Origin: Echinometra lucunter
Taxonomy: Eukaryota; Echinodermata; Echinoidea; Camarodonta; Echinometridae
Reading direction: 5' to 3'
DNA length: 64,000 nt
Assembly: GCA_029962745.1 (NCBI GenBank)
Contig: CM057157.1
Span: 801,491-865,490, forward strand
Every line of letters begins with the position of its first letter. Positions within the stretch are counted from its first letter, which is position 1. The notes under the pieces are model-generated. The model did no database searches. It was not told where the DNA came from and saw nothing but the letters and a program-made list of their open reading frames with translations. Made by a program: the position numbers and the translations under genes. Shown here piece by piece: positions 31,048 through 43,904 of the stretch.

Positions 31048-31500
31048 CATGTATATACTGTATGAAATAATAGCATGCTAGCAATCCTTAGCCCTTTGAT
31101 GTACTATGTTACATGTATATACTGTATGAAATAATAGCATGCTAGCAATCCTTAGCCCTTTGGTGCACTAGGTTTCATGTATATACTGTATGAAATAATA
31201 GCATGCTAGCAATCCTTAGCCCTTTGATGCACTAGGTTTCATGTACATGCTGTATGAAATAATAGCATGCTAGCAATCCTTAGCCCTTTGATGCACTAGG
31301 TTTCATGTATATACTGTATGAAATAATAGCATGCTAGCAATCCTTAGCCCTTTGGTGCACTAGGTTTCATGTATATGCTGTATGAAATAATAGCATGCTA
31401 GCAATCCTTAGCCCTTTGATGCACTAGGTTTCATGTACATGCTGTATGAAATAATAGCATGCTAGCAATCCTTAGCCTTTCGGTGCACTAGGTTTCATGA
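31048..31500. repeat. 64-bp minisatellite, 7 copies (copy 1)
   Basis: The unit contains ACTGTATGAAATAATAGCAT, GCTAGCAATCCTTAGCCC and TGCACTAGGTTTCATGTA. Copies begin near 31061 and then every 63-65 bp. The equivalent array in the other duplicate (47222-47570) has five copies. Confidence 0.9.
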
Positions 31501-32249
31501 TTATCTTTAAGATATTGTGTGCTGTTCAATATTTACAAATGTATTTTCTTATTAAATTGACTAGCCTTTCACATTAAGCAAGTTTAAATGCTATGTATTT
31601 GTTTCGATGATTTTTTTTTCTGTTTCCTAACCCTCAGTTTTAGTTAAGTTTGAAACAGATGTAAAGAGTACCCTTTGCAACCTTTAATTACAATATTAAG
31701 AAACCTATTTTAGTCCACATTTAGCTCTGTGTGTCAATATTGTCATAGTTCTGAATGTAAACATACCAATCCCTGACATTTTAAAGTTTACTCAAAACTC
31801 AACTCATTTGCTCTGTGCTAGCAGTCAGTGATAATGAGAATATTGGCCAGTGTTATCCAGGCTGTAAGAGAAGGATATATGAATCAAGTAATCATGAAAC
31901 ACCATTATCAGGATAACCTACTTAATGTCTCACTTTGATTTAGAGAAGTATTTTCTTCTTTTTAACACATTTTTTTTTTTTAAATTAGCTTGGTTAAGAT
32001 TTTTTTTTCTTCTAACTCTATCACTCTTCATCATATTCAAAGTGATTTTCTTAATAATCAGTGTGCTTGTAAGGCATCGGAACTAAAAGATTAGTTTCAT
32101 TGTCTATGTTCTAATGTAAACTTGTTTAATAGTGTAAGACATATGTGATTTAGCAGAAAATCTAGATAAGAAGTGAGTTGATATCAAATTAAAAGTCATC
32201 AGTTGATAGCACTAAATACAAAGTAGATGAATGACATGTGGTATGTATT

Positions 32250-32302
32250 TTATCATGGAGCTATTAACTATGTTGATAATATGTTAATAGCTCCATGATT
32301 TT
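32250..32302. repeat. Short perfect hairpin
   Basis: ATCATGGAGCTATTAAC and GTTAATAGCTCCATGAT form a 17-bp stem around a 15-nt loop. It is kept in the second duplicate (about 48311-48358) with one change in the left arm. It is too short to call a miRNA. Confidence 0.5.
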
Positions 32303-33517
32303 ATCATGTGTAATGTAATTGTATTCACCATCTACTTTAAGTTCATTGGTTTAAAGATAAATGTAATGGTAGGCTGTGTGTGGTCATATCAGAAGATTAA
32401 GATGACAAAGCAAAAAATGAAAGAGAGGGTACAGCAAGAATCCATGCTGGCACTTTTTGAATGTAACTGCGTATACATGCACTGCTGAAAGCATATAGTG
32501 TCTTACAGCTCTTCACATTGTTACAGATCATAGTAGTACTAGTACCCATGTTATTATTGTTTGTTCTTGATCAGTTATGCATGTCATCGATATATGGCCA
32601 CTATGTAATTGATTGCAGGTTAGAGACAAAAACAGACAATGCATGTATATGAGAGAGTTGACACCTGTCATGCTCTACACCCGAGAGATTACTGCTATGT
32701 ATTATCTAGTCTATAGAAGTAATTGGAATGCAGATTTGTCATCAAGATAAGTATGTGTAATATGGCTGATATGGCACAGATAAAGAAACTCGTTGCATGT
32801 ATTGGAGATATTCTCTTCCCTCTGGGATTGTCTGTTGCAGCTAGTGTAACCTCTAATTCATACAGAGAAAACCTTTGTTTTCATGATAATACTGTATTTG
32901 TTCAGCTCATTTTGCATACTGAAAAGGGTTAAATACTTTAATAATTATCATCCATCAGGTAGTTTTATCAACTTCGTTTTGATGAAATAAATGTATGTAT
33001 AAAAAACAAGATGTTTATTCAATGACCTACTCTCAATTGTACATTCACGTCCAGTAATATGAAGTGTGATTATATCATTATTGGTCATGACTCATAAGAC
33101 ATTCAGATGTCTGGAAGGATAAATGAAATGTCAATTCATGACTGAGACACATGATAGTTTACAAGGCTACTAGCTATGATTACAGCAGCACTTACATATC
33201 CAATGATTTATTATTACTCCTGTAATATTCTAAATTTTAGTTTAGTTTCTCTACCAAACTTGGAGTAGTGTCCACATAGAATTGTCAAAATATCATTGTC
33301 TAATATACTAATATCAGTAGTACAGTTATATTAGAATTGAAAGTTGACACACTAAGAAACATAAATTTATTTTGAGGACAAGAATTAGGTTTCTCCTGAC
33401 TGAGCTGCAATGCAAGGAGAAATATCTCGCATGTGGGATATTTTCCTTGTAAACTCACTGCCTGAAGTATCTCCGTCTATAATGGTAGCATTTTTGTTAC
33501 AGGACTATTTTTCTAGT

Positions 33518-33934
33518 TTAAAGCATTCATGACATAGGTCCACATTTTGTGGTTTGACCTAATAACTTTTGTTGCAGAGCCCTAAAAATTATACCAAATA
33601 CATGAGCAGAAAGAGCAAAAAAAATCTACACAAACTGTGCCCATTTTGGTTGCATCAATATTTGTTGTTTGATGCTGAAAATATTTCAGAGGAAATTAAG
33701 CATTAAAATCTTTAAATTGGCAATGTGATAGAAAGTTTAAAATCACTATTTTCCCCTGCAAATTGGCAACTTTTTGACTTCTCATCATAATTTCTGTCAA
33801 TTTATATTCATTTCAGATACATGATGTTGTATGAGAAAAATGTAGCAATAAAATAAAAATGTTGGTGTTGCCAATTTGAAGAATAAAAGCTGATCAAATT
33901 AGGCTTTAAATAATTCCTGTCATGAATGGGTTAA
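33518..33934. mobile_element. TTAA-flanked piggyBac-like MITE, copy 1 locus B
   Basis: The right end CCTGTCATGAATGGG|TTAA is intact. The left end has changed to TTAA|AGCATTCATGACAT. The body contains CCACATTTTGTGGTTTG and AGCAGAAAGAGCAAAA. The allelic counterpart at 49601-50017 has both ends intact. Confidence 0.8.
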
Positions 33935-33988
33935 AGCAGTGATTTGTATTGGTAACATTTAGAACCTTTCTCTTATTGATGTGATAGT

Positions 33989-34395
33989 TGGACAATTCTG
34001 CGTCAGAAAAACAGTTGCCTTACTTAAGTTACTTCACATTTATAGTAAAAACAATCACTTTGATAGCCCTGAATCGCCAAATCTTTGAATTAAAAAAGGC
34101 TGAAACAATAAAGAATTCCATAATCTTAGTCTGTGTTGATATGATACCTGTTTGATTTTAAAAGACATGTTTGAAGTTTAAAATTGGTGCTTTTTTCTGG
34201 TGATTCCGTTACTGAGGTGTTATACCACTATATCATGAACGCAATAATAAAATTGTTGGAATGAAAGAGCTCACATAAAAGAATGGGCATATTTACAGAG
34301 TATCAAATGGTGAGAAGGGAGGCAGAATACAAAAGAGGCGCAGAAAGTCTAAAAATGTTGGTAACGGAATTACACCCTTAACATGGGATTGCCCA
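33989..34395. mobile_element. MITE with GGGCAATTC termini (copy 1)
   Basis: The left end TTGGACAATTCTGCGTCAG and the inverse of the right end CATGGGATTGCCCA match over about 14 bp, and inner ends carry GGTTGCC / GGTAACGGAATTACAC. The counterpart at 50072-50477 has the cleaner left end TTGGGCAATTCTGTGTCAG. Confidence 0.55.
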
Positions 34396-35937
34396 GTTGT
34401 ATGTGAATTCATGCTAAAATTCTGATACATTACAACTAGTCATTTGTGGGAATACTGTGAAAGTATCCATGACTGCTTGGCACTTTTACTAATTACATGT
34501 ATCTGAAATATTCAGTATCATGTTGGAGCAACATATGTCCAATAGCCAAGTTCTCCTTGTTAATCATATAATTCTTAATTTGAAGTTCTGCTATACTATA
34601 GTGTGAACTTGATTTTATTCTTGCACAAGAAATAGAATAAGAAGCAATGTTTCCATGATACATGGATGTTAAAACAATTCATGTATAATATGTTCTGTGA
34701 TGAATTGTAATATCTTGTTACCATACAATTCTTCTGGCAAGTACCACCTGCATAAATCAACATCCTACTTGTCAAAAATCTGCTTTGCCTTTTGAGTGGA
34801 AAATGTGTTAACAGAAGATTTCCTATTCATTGCTTCGGGTAGATCCTGTGATACTGGATATATTATTCATGATAAATCAAAGCAACTTGAAGTGGAGTAG
34901 GAGGGTTTACTAACACCCACAGATCAAAGCTGAAATCACAAACACCTCTCGAACTGAGGTAAATGATAGGAACGTTCACATACATCTCAGTCTTTCACTA
35001 CTGTTATGTGTGTTCACACAGGGGCTACTCAGCTTTGTGTACATGAACAGCTGTATCTCTCTCTTTGAACTTCAAGTAATATGTACATGGCAAATGATAT
35101 TACTTCCTCAGCATAATGAATTATTACATATTTTGTGTCTTTGATAACCTGAATGAAATTAGTCTGGTTAACCTTTAATTATTTTGTAGCCTGCACCATG
35201 CTTGCACATGTGAAGATATTGTGTTTAATGATTAGACATGGCACCGTACTGTGAAGGTTCATACAATTTCTAAATGGGTGAATTCATATCATTTCTCAAG
35301 GAAGATTGATAAAGAGGGAAAGTTCTACCAATTGTGTAGTATGTTTCATGTGAAAACTTGAGTTTCATTTAAAATTTTTGATTTTGAAATGTTAATATTG
35401 TAATTCATGTAAGAAAGCAAACAAATTCCCAAAGAATCAGATATTAATGAGTGGCATTCATCATTGAAACTTGATGACAAATATTTTGCAAAAGGTGTGG
35501 CAGGTCATTTGAGAAATCGATTTATAGGTACATGTACATGTAGGTAAAGTCATCTGTCAGACTGGGCACTGATATCATTGGCAGGCAAGAGTTGGTAAAT
35601 GAAATAGGATTTTGAAATCAGAAGATTTATCTGGATTAACTCTTTGACTGTTTGGATGAATTTGATTCTTCAAGTTCCTTTTTGCTTGTAAACATAGCCT
35701 TATTTGTATATTTTATCTGAAGAAATAATTGTGTGTTTATTATTATTATAGTGAATTTCTAGTATTGATAAACCACAAGAAGTCCTCACAAGAACTATAA
35801 CTACTAAGATTATACCCCCTTCCATGTCATCCTTCTATCATTACCCTTCATGTTACATTTCAGAAGAGTATTGGGAAGAAGCAGCCTTTTTTAAAATTGT
35901 GTTTAAATGTATGCTCTATTTCTCTAAATTCCCTATC

Positions 35938-36205
35938 ACTATGAACATGACCGACAAAGAAAGTGGACAAAATAATCAACCTCTCATTCTGCCCTTCACT
36001 ATGGTTCGGGTAGTCAAAAGAACATCCCTTTACAGCTATTATGTTTAATCATGTAGTTCCCGGTGAATATGCATGTGACACCTGTTCCACATATTTCAGA
36101 TAATAGCAGTGAAGGGATTTTCTTTTGACTATGAGCACCATTGTTAAGGGTAGAATGAGGGGTTGTTTATTTTGTCCGCTTTCTTTGTCCATCATGTTCA
36201 TAGTG
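35938..36205. mobile_element. 268-bp MITE with about 110-bp TIRs, only in copy 1
   Basis: CACTATGAACATGACCGACA and the following arm through AATAATCAACCTCTCATTCT and GTCAAAAGAACATCCC is repeated inverted from 36095 to 36205. The duplicate at about 51995-52040 lacks it and has unrelated sequence instead. An open frame from 35824 runs into the MITE and is not supported. Confidence 0.8.
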
Positions 36206-36996
36206 TCAGTGTGTATGGCTCACTAAAAATAGAAGTGGATGGTGATTAATCCCATACGACATGAATATTTCTAAATTAGTGGATTTTATCTCTTTATTTA
36301 TTTACATCATGTGATACTGTAATCACCAAGGGGGGTTCAGTTTATATTAAGTATTAAAGTGCCACTGGGAGTGTGTGACTGGTTCACAGTCTTTGTTAGA
36401 AGACCGATAATTTATTTACAACTTCGGCAGTGATCTAATCAATGTACAGCTGCATTACTAATGGATTCAAAGAGGATCCTATTAGCACTTAGATTTTACT
36501 TAACCCTCTCCCTTTTCTCTATCTTTGTTGTCTCCCTTTCTCTCTGCCTCTAGCCCTTTTGTTCCCTTTCTCAAGACTCTAGATTTTCTCTCTCCTCTCT
36601 ACGTCTTTCTTTCACACACACTTTTGCTTTTGCTTTTGTATACTTGAAATTCATGTAATATTGCAAAACATTTAATCAATCTGTTTTATGATATTGATTT
36701 TTCCTTGTTTATTTCAAGCCTTTTGTAAAGTTTTCCATTAGCATGACATTTTGATTCACCATTTCTTTTGAAAATCATGTTTTTGATATATTTTCATTTA
36801 CTCCACCTTTTTTATTCCTCAATATTTTTTTTCTTTCTCACACATGCTTCAATCCACTCCCTCTCTTTGTCTTTCTTTCCTAGCTTTTTTTTTTTCCTTG
36901 TGTTATCTCTATATCTCTCTTTTTTAAACACACAGGCAAGCATTGGTAACAATATGTCTATAGTACGTTAATTTTTTTGATGTACGTTAAAAGAGC

Positions 36997-37110
36997 AATA
37001 TAGATAAAATGCCTTGCTCAAGGGCATAAATGCCGTGCCAGGGATCGAACTCCGAATTCTCGCGTCTCCAATCAAGCACTTGCCTTAAACCACTGGACCA
37101 CGGCACCTGC
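36997..37110 (-). mobile_element. tRNA-derived SINE fragment, minus strand (copy 1)
   Basis: On the minus strand GTGCCGTGGTCCAGTGGTTT (A-box region), GGAGTTCGATCCCTGG (B-box) and GCACGGCA can close like a tRNA acceptor, followed by GCCCTTGAGCAAGGCATTTT, a common SINE body. The counterpart lies at 52849-52964. A different family from the SINE at 18016. It lacks intron and terminator evidence for a real tRNA gene. Confidence 0.65.
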
Positions 37111-38799
37111 ACTCTCTCCTTCCCTCACACACACATACGCTCACACACACACACACACACCACTCTGTCTCTCTCCATCTGTATCTATGCTTGTGTCATC
37201 TCTTAAGCTGTCTTTGGATCAATGATTCTGATGATAATGAGATTCTCTTAACCACCATGCAAAGCTCAGCTTGCTAGCTATAGCTAGGCAGGCAGGCAGG
37301 CTGGATGAAAGATGAATCAATGTTTATTAACCATGCAATTTCGGTGTGTGCATTAGTGTGGCTATATGTGGGTGTGTGGGTGCAGGCTAGTTTGTGTGTG
37401 TGTATGAGTGTCTGCGTATAGGCACAGGTAGTGGTATCGAGGTAGAGGTGGTTAGCGGTGGGCACACACACTTGCTCCTTCAGTTGCTCAATCGAGCACT
37501 CTAGCATCTATTTTAGTGCAGAGCTCTTTGAGAATCGGTGAACTGCTAAAAAGGAATCTAGCTGAATGCATTAATACAGGATTATTGATGTACAGCCAGG
37601 AACATCCACTCTCCATGTATTCATTACCACCGCCCAGCTAACATAGCTTATTAACGTTCATTTTCATTGAAAATATTTACCGAGCAGTTTTCTGGAAGAA
37701 ACCCGTGTATTTGGACTATATTCTATCATCTAGAAGGTGGACATTCAAGTTTGGAGTGCTATTTGTTAATGAATTACAAGCAAGTCCTTATCATTTAGAT
37801 AAGGATCCTATTCTTCTGAACAAGCTTAGGATAAAGAGGATATATTTCAAGGATTGTATATTTCTCTTTCTTCTTACCGGAAGCAGATAGAAACATCACC
37901 CTGCTGTTTGTTATAGAGGATGAGACACGAAGCAGGAGTACAGGTATACTCACTTTGATACCAGTTACAATTGGCAGATATTTCATTTAGTAGAAGTGAA
38001 AGTATTTCATGTGAAAAACAACAGCAAGTTATTACATACCACATGTCAAGAATCTAGGCCTCTGATTGGTCAATCTCTAGGTATGAAATGCACTAGGGAC
38101 TGCCTGGCAGTATAGCAAAAATATTAACTGGGCTTAGTACTTGCATGTAAAAACAGTGATATACAATAGACACGTCTGGAGTTAACTATAGGTACACTTG
38201 GTGGGATGTGTGCACCACTCACAGACTTTTAAATTTCATTCATGTAAAAAAAAAATAATAAAAAAAAAAATAAAATTAAAAAATTAAAAAATTAAAAAAT
38301 TAAAAATTTCATGCATGTACATGAAAATCAAGCCTCATATGGCACAGGTACAATAAGTTACACTTGAAAAGAGTGCTTGAGTGCACCCATAGACTGTCTG
38401 ATAATTATGAACAAGAAATCCAAATGTGTCAAATAAAACCCAACATCCAGAGTAGTAATTGCAATGGAGATACTTGTAAAAGATTCTAAATTCTGTTATT
38501 GAAGTATGTGAAATACATATATAGGTAATGAATATGTTCCCAGGGCTTCATCATGCATCAGATGAAAAAAAAAACCCGTTATTTATTGTTTGCATATGAT
38601 GTATTAATGAGAGTAAAACTTAGTTTAGCATTGAATTTTCATGGTCAGGTTGGTCTTTGAGAAATCTTTCTGTACCAGGTGAACTGTATAAAATGATACC
38701 TCTCTGTTGAGTGCATCATATATCTACATGCATGTAATACTTCACAGAGTGCACATGTAATGTGACATCAAACAGTTGCAGATCATTATTCTCACATCT

Positions 38800-38832
<33 letters not shown>

Positions 38833-39651
38833 CATGTACAACTGTATTCTTGTTCACATGGAGTAAACAAGGTTCCTGAGAGAGATATATTCTCTGATAC
38901 ACAAAAGATTACACAACAGTAGCTGAAAATTAGGTTCAGTGTTGTATGTTTACAGAACTGTATATAAAACGTACACAAAGAGAGATTTTTAAAGATACAT
39001 AAAACCTAATGCCACATAGAGGGATTCGATATCGTGTAGCTGGCCTTTGAACACAGGTGGCCCTTGTATTATGAATCCATCACAATGAGAAGAAAAGTAG
39101 ATGAAAACGTTAAGTCCTTTTTTTAAAGTCCTATCTTTTACATTATACAATATTAGAAAATTGTGACTGATGCTGCATTCTATTCTCGTTTTTCTTTAGA
39201 ACCATTTGCTAGAAGGTAGAGGCTTTGTAATATGTTTCCTGACTTGAACCAATTCAATCAAATTTGCAGATGTATCCTGCAGCAAGGTATCCAATAAAAC
39301 CTCTCCGAGTTACGACAGTACTGACCTCTGACTAGTAATACACAATGCTTGTATGAAGTTATATTTGGATCTCAAATTGAAGTTCATCCAGAAAGACAAG
39401 ATGATTAAATTTCTCTGTTGTTGCCTTCACCATGTTATTTATTCTCACACAGTTCAAAATCAACAGAAATAAAAGCAGAAAAATATAACACAGTTACATT
39501 GTATTACTTGCAAATGACTGGTACATATATTTTTATCTTTTAATTATTTTGTTTCTTTTCAAAATAGAACAAATTCTTGATTTTGAAATAAAAAAATGAA
39601 TTACCTGTGAGAAGATGTTTCTGATACTATGACAAGCTAGCAGCCACATGT

Positions 39652-39653
<2 letters not shown>

Positions 39654-39687
<34 letters not shown>
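39654..39687. repeat. (GT)n microsatellite
   Basis: A pure GT dinucleotide run in copy 1, reduced to T9-GTGTGTG in the other duplicate at 55527-55541. Confidence 0.9.
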
Positions 39688-39688
<1 letters not shown>

Positions 39689-39705
39689 AAATTAATCAGT
39701 TTCTT

Positions 39706-40121
39706 TTAACCCATTCATGACAGAGGTCCACATTTTGTGGTTTGGGCTAATATCTTTTGATGCAAAGCCCTAAAAATCATACCAAATACATGAGCAGAAA
39801 GAGCAAAAAATTCTATACAAACTGTGCCCATTTCAGTTGTGTCAATATTTGTTGTTTGATGCTGAAATTTTTTAAAAGGAAAATAAGCATTAAAATCCTT
39901 AAATTGGCAATGTGATAGAAAATTTAAAATCACCGTTTTCCCCTGCAAATTGGCAACTTTTTGACTTTTCATCATAATTTCTGTCAATTTCTATTCATTT
40001 CAGATACATGACGTTTTATAAGAAAAATGTAGCAATAAAATAAAAATGTTGGTGTTGCCAATTTGAAGAATAAAAGCTGATCAAATTAGGCTTTAAATAA
40101 TTCCTGTCACGAATGGGTTAA
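39706..40121. mobile_element. Intact TTAA-flanked piggyBac-like MITE, locus C
   Basis: TTAA|CCCATTCATGACAG at the left and CTGTCACGAATGGG|TTAA at the right: TIRs of about 14 bp beginning CCC with TTAA target duplications, the signature of the piggyBac superfamily. It is 416 bp with no transposase. The other duplicate has a single TTAA at 55561 where this element sits, an empty site. Confidence 0.9.
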
Positions 40122-41335
40122 AAGCTCTTTATATTTGCGGTAATCTCATGTTTTAGCATGAGCTCCGGAGTCTAGAAAGTTGTATTTTTGTCACTTTAAT
40201 GATTATGAAGCTTTGTATGAACCATGAAATACAAAGAATTGGTAAATATCAAGAAGTTTTCTTACAATAGAAAAGTGCTTATTTATGCACATGAATTTAC
40301 ATAGCATGAGCTATAATCTTCACAACATTTATATCAATTTTCTTTCATAACTGAATGAGCTTGAAATATCAACAGAAAATCAAATTCTCATATGTTAGAT
40401 TACCTTGACATGAAAATTTCAGTCTTCATATATTTATAGAATAAAATAATATGCATCAGTGGTGAAACTTTGTATGATGAACATACAGTGTATGGTAAGT
40501 ATACTTGCATTTTAATCCTGGAATTCTGCTTCAAAGAATTAGGATCTCTCCTCCAAAACCAGTTGGAGGTACTTTTCATTCTTTGCAGAAGATAACTATT
40601 TGTACAGATTCTATGTTAGATATGGTGTCAGCCATTTCATGATCATGTCTGTTGGCTCCATCTTGATAATAGTGTCATAAAATCAGTCGTTGTGTCTAAT
40701 TATTTGCAGTAATTAACTTCTTGAAGAAGGCTAGCTACAATGGCTAGTATTATGATTTATATATGTCTGTATAACATTGAGTACCATTACCCTATTAGTT
40801 AATGGAAAAGGCCTCTTCTTGTTGAGAATTTTGTAATTTGAGAGTGAGGGTAAACATGTGCCTGGGAGGATGAAGTACTGCAAGGAATGGTGAACTCTGA
40901 TTAGTTATATTACCAAGCCTTCATCTCGTGAGATAGAATCTAATGATGGGAAAGGTTTGCTACATCTTCAATCTTCTAACAAATCAAGTCAAGACAGGAG
41001 ACCTAGTGCAGTTAGATGTATCACCAATCAGAGATATAGAGTGCACTTCTTTGATTGAAGACTTCTTTAAATCATATTGAATTGAAGAGTGTGGTTACTC
41101 ACAGCAGTGCTAAAGTGTAATTATACAAATGGTGAGTCTTCTTCATATAGTTTACATTTACAGTGTATAGGAGCTGAATGTACTAACTGTACAGAAGGCT
41201 AATTAAGAGTTCTATCTTCTAAAATCTAATTAATGGTTGTCCATGACAACTAAGCAAATACAGAAACTTATGTTCTTGGATACACTAGTGTGTACTCTTT
41301 TATCCTACTAGTATTGGAAATAAACATGTAAGATC

Positions 41336-41466
41336 ATTATCTTCTTCTTCTTCTTCTCTTCTTCTTCTTCTTTTCTTCTTTTTCTTCTTCTTTTTCTTTT
41401 CTTCTTCTTTTCTTCTTCTTCTTCTTCTTCTTCTTCTTCTTCTTCTTCTTCTTCTTCTTCTTCTTT
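41336..41466. repeat. (CTT)n microsatellite (copy 1)
   Basis: CTT repeats with occasional interruptions. The counterpart at 56773-56841 is about half as long. The minus-strand poly-Lys/Arg frame is an artefact. Confidence 0.9.
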
Positions 41467-41989
41467 GAGATACTTCTCATTGTTCCATCAAGAATGAAAC
41501 ACAAGAAGGATAGGGGAATGCTCACTTCTATTTGTTTGTTTAGTCCTTATTGCTTGAATCTTTCAGGAATGAAAGAAGTTAATTTTTCTAATTTGAAAGT
41601 GCCCTTGTACATTATTTGTTTGTGACGTTTGATGGTAGAGTGTTCCAGTCTTTAATGATACTTGGGATGTGTGCCTGGGTGTCGATTTGTGTTCGCGGTT
41701 GGGGGGGGGGGATGACTGATGCTGAATATCCTCGACCGCGGAGCAAAGCGACCGATTGGGAAAAGGGTGTGTAGGTTCAAACGTGAAGGCCTAGGACAGA
41801 CTACCGGTAAATATGCGGGGGAGGGGGGGAGGGGTAGGACCTTTTTTTTCTGCCCATATATCTGCATTATTAGTCTAATGCCGTTCCTTCAATTAACCGC
41901 ACAAAAATTGTTTTCAAACAATATCCCAGAGGAACATCCTCATTACTCGAATGAGAAGTTTAAGGGACTTGAACCCTTACTTATATAGA

Positions 41990-42350
41990 TTATGAACCAT
42001 AGTATTACAACCTCATTGGTTGAAATACTTGAAATGCGAGCGAGCGAAGCGGGCAAGCGCTGAAAGCCTTTTTCTTTTCCTTTCCTTTTAAAAAATTGCT
42101 TCTTTGTTCTTTATTCTCTTTGTCTTTGTCTTTACTTTTTTCCGAGGATTATAGGAGGCTATGAAATTTTTCATTATTGGGGGGGGGGGGGGGGAATGAT
42201 TGTACAGGCCATCCCCCCTGACCAAAATATTGGGGGGGATATAACTGGAAACACAATGATCACGGGTTTGATCCCCATCATGGCACTTGTTTTTTGAGCA
42301 AGGCATTATATCTACATTGCTCTCTTATTATACATTGAATAAATCATTGT
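41990..42350. repeat. GAGCGAGCGAAGCG repeat with SINE-like tail (copy 1)
   Basis: Contains GAAATGCGAGCGAGCGAAGC, a G16 run at 42179-42194 and a B-box-like ATCACGGGTTTGATCCCC followed by TTTTGAGCAAGGCATTATAT, a SINE-body motif. The counterpart in the other duplicate is 58395-58760. Confidence 0.55.
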
Positions 42351-43540
42351 GCTATAGGCATATCAATACCAACGGGTGCATGTGTTTGTTTTTTTACATC
42401 TATTTTGTCATAACTTGCATATTTTTCTGCTTTCTTTAATTACAAGATAAAAAAAGGAATGGACTTTGATTAAATATCAAGATATGGAATATGGTTAGAA
42501 ATCATAAGTCTGAGGTACTGTAAACATAGAATATCTTGTGGTGTGGACATTTTCTCGCAATTCGTGCGGCACGACACTTGTGTGAAAATTAAACCATGTT
42601 TAAATTGCACGTTAATACATTTATCCTAACTGTCTGCAAAAATTGAAGATGCATGATTGTGTTTAACTCAGCTGAGTCGCAAAAGAATTGTTTCCACTTT
42701 ATTTTGCAGTATCTAGTCATTGATGACCCATTAGTAGCAAAGCATTATCCAGCTCTAGTAAGGCTATATTCTCAAGAAATCAACAGAAAAACTAATTGCT
42801 TTAGATGATCAAATTGATCTTTAGTAGGGGTATCTGAATTAAAGTAACTTATACTACTGTAAGCTTTCTTTGTGCATGCTTTGTGAGAATGTTTTAGACT
42901 TGACCCTACATTAATTCATCCTTGATGGAATTAATAAAGCTTTGTATATGATAGTTCACATCATCGTACACAGTACAGAAGTACTCAGTCATATGATTGT
43001 GATCATCAACTTCACTTGTAACCTTGTATTGTGTATGCATGTATACCAGCATCTTATTATTATGGGGATTGTTAACACAGGGTGTAGATTACACTAACTT
43101 TGATATAAGAAGCATATATGCAAACAGTGTAATAGTTCACTCCAGGCAGTGTTAAATTCTGCATATTACTTCATCAAATATACACATGTATATTATATCC
43201 CAGTGAGCAAATCATATTCCTTTATTTGTTCAGTTTATAATACCTTGGTTGGTTGAATAGAAGCTTGTGTTGTACTGTGGTGGTTTTCTGTCTTTCTAAA
43301 ATGCAAGGGTTGTTGGATGTCATGATTAGAATATGTATGCTTGATTGCACATGAATAATGCACCACTTTGAGCTTTAGTATCCCAGATATTCTATTATAG
43401 AGGGGATACATGTGGTATGCTTGTATTCATTGGCAAGTTATAGCAGACTGCAGGTGCTACAATACCTGTAGCTTATCTTGCATAGCGTTATTGTTGTGGA
43501 TAGTGGACTATTCTACGTGTTTCTCTACATGTACATGTAG

Positions 43541-43904
43541 GTGGAACCATTTTTCTCTGAATGTTGGTGATAGGATTATGTTGACATTGAGTGAACCATT
43601 TCTGAGTTTTGCAGGGGTAAGTGTTTCTCTGAATGTTGGTGATAGGATTATGTTGACATTGAGTGAACCATTTCTGAGTTTTGCAGGGGTAAGTGTTTCT
43701 CTGAATGTTGGTGATAGGATTATGTTGACATTGAGTGAACCATTTCTGAGTTTTGCAGGGGTAAGTGTTTCTCTGAATGTTGGTGGTAGGATTATGTTGA
43801 CATTGAGTGAACCATTTCTGAGTTTTGCAGGGGTAAGTGTTTCTCTGAATGTTGGGCATAGGATTATGTTGACATTGAGTGAACCATTTCTGAGTTTTGC
43901 AGGG
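43541..43904 (+). CDS. Candidate exon of an unrecognised gene, five in-frame 24-residue repeats (copy 1)
   Basis: An acceptor-like CATGTACATGTAG precedes 43541. The frame encodes WNHFSLNVGDRIMLTLSEPF then LSFAG and repeats this 72-bp unit five times without a stop. Every unit ends GCAGGG|GTAAGT, a good donor (first at 43617, last at 43905). Any of these donors joins in phase 0 to the candidate terminal exon at 44244. The other duplicate has a single unit. Protein family not recognised. Four of six coding differences between the duplicates, over this exon and the next, change the residue, so selection is not evident and the call is tentative. Confidence 0.35.

Noticed and set aside
32250..32302. 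Hairpin considered as a microRNA precursor
   Set aside because: The 17-bp stem is shorter than a miRNA precursor needs, and nothing else marks it.
36997..37110. Possible functional tRNA gene on the minus strand
   Set aside because: A-box and B-box are present and ends can pair, but the sequence continues into a typical SINE body (TTGAGCAAGGCATTTT). The unit is therefore a SINE and not a tRNA gene.
37705..37890. 61-codon frame conserved in both duplicated blocks (53564-53749)
   Set aside because: Conservation is no higher than in the surrounding non-coding DNA of the duplication, and there are no splice sites or recognised motifs.
41337..41525. Poly-Lys/Arg frame
   Set aside because: It is the complement of the CTT microsatellite.
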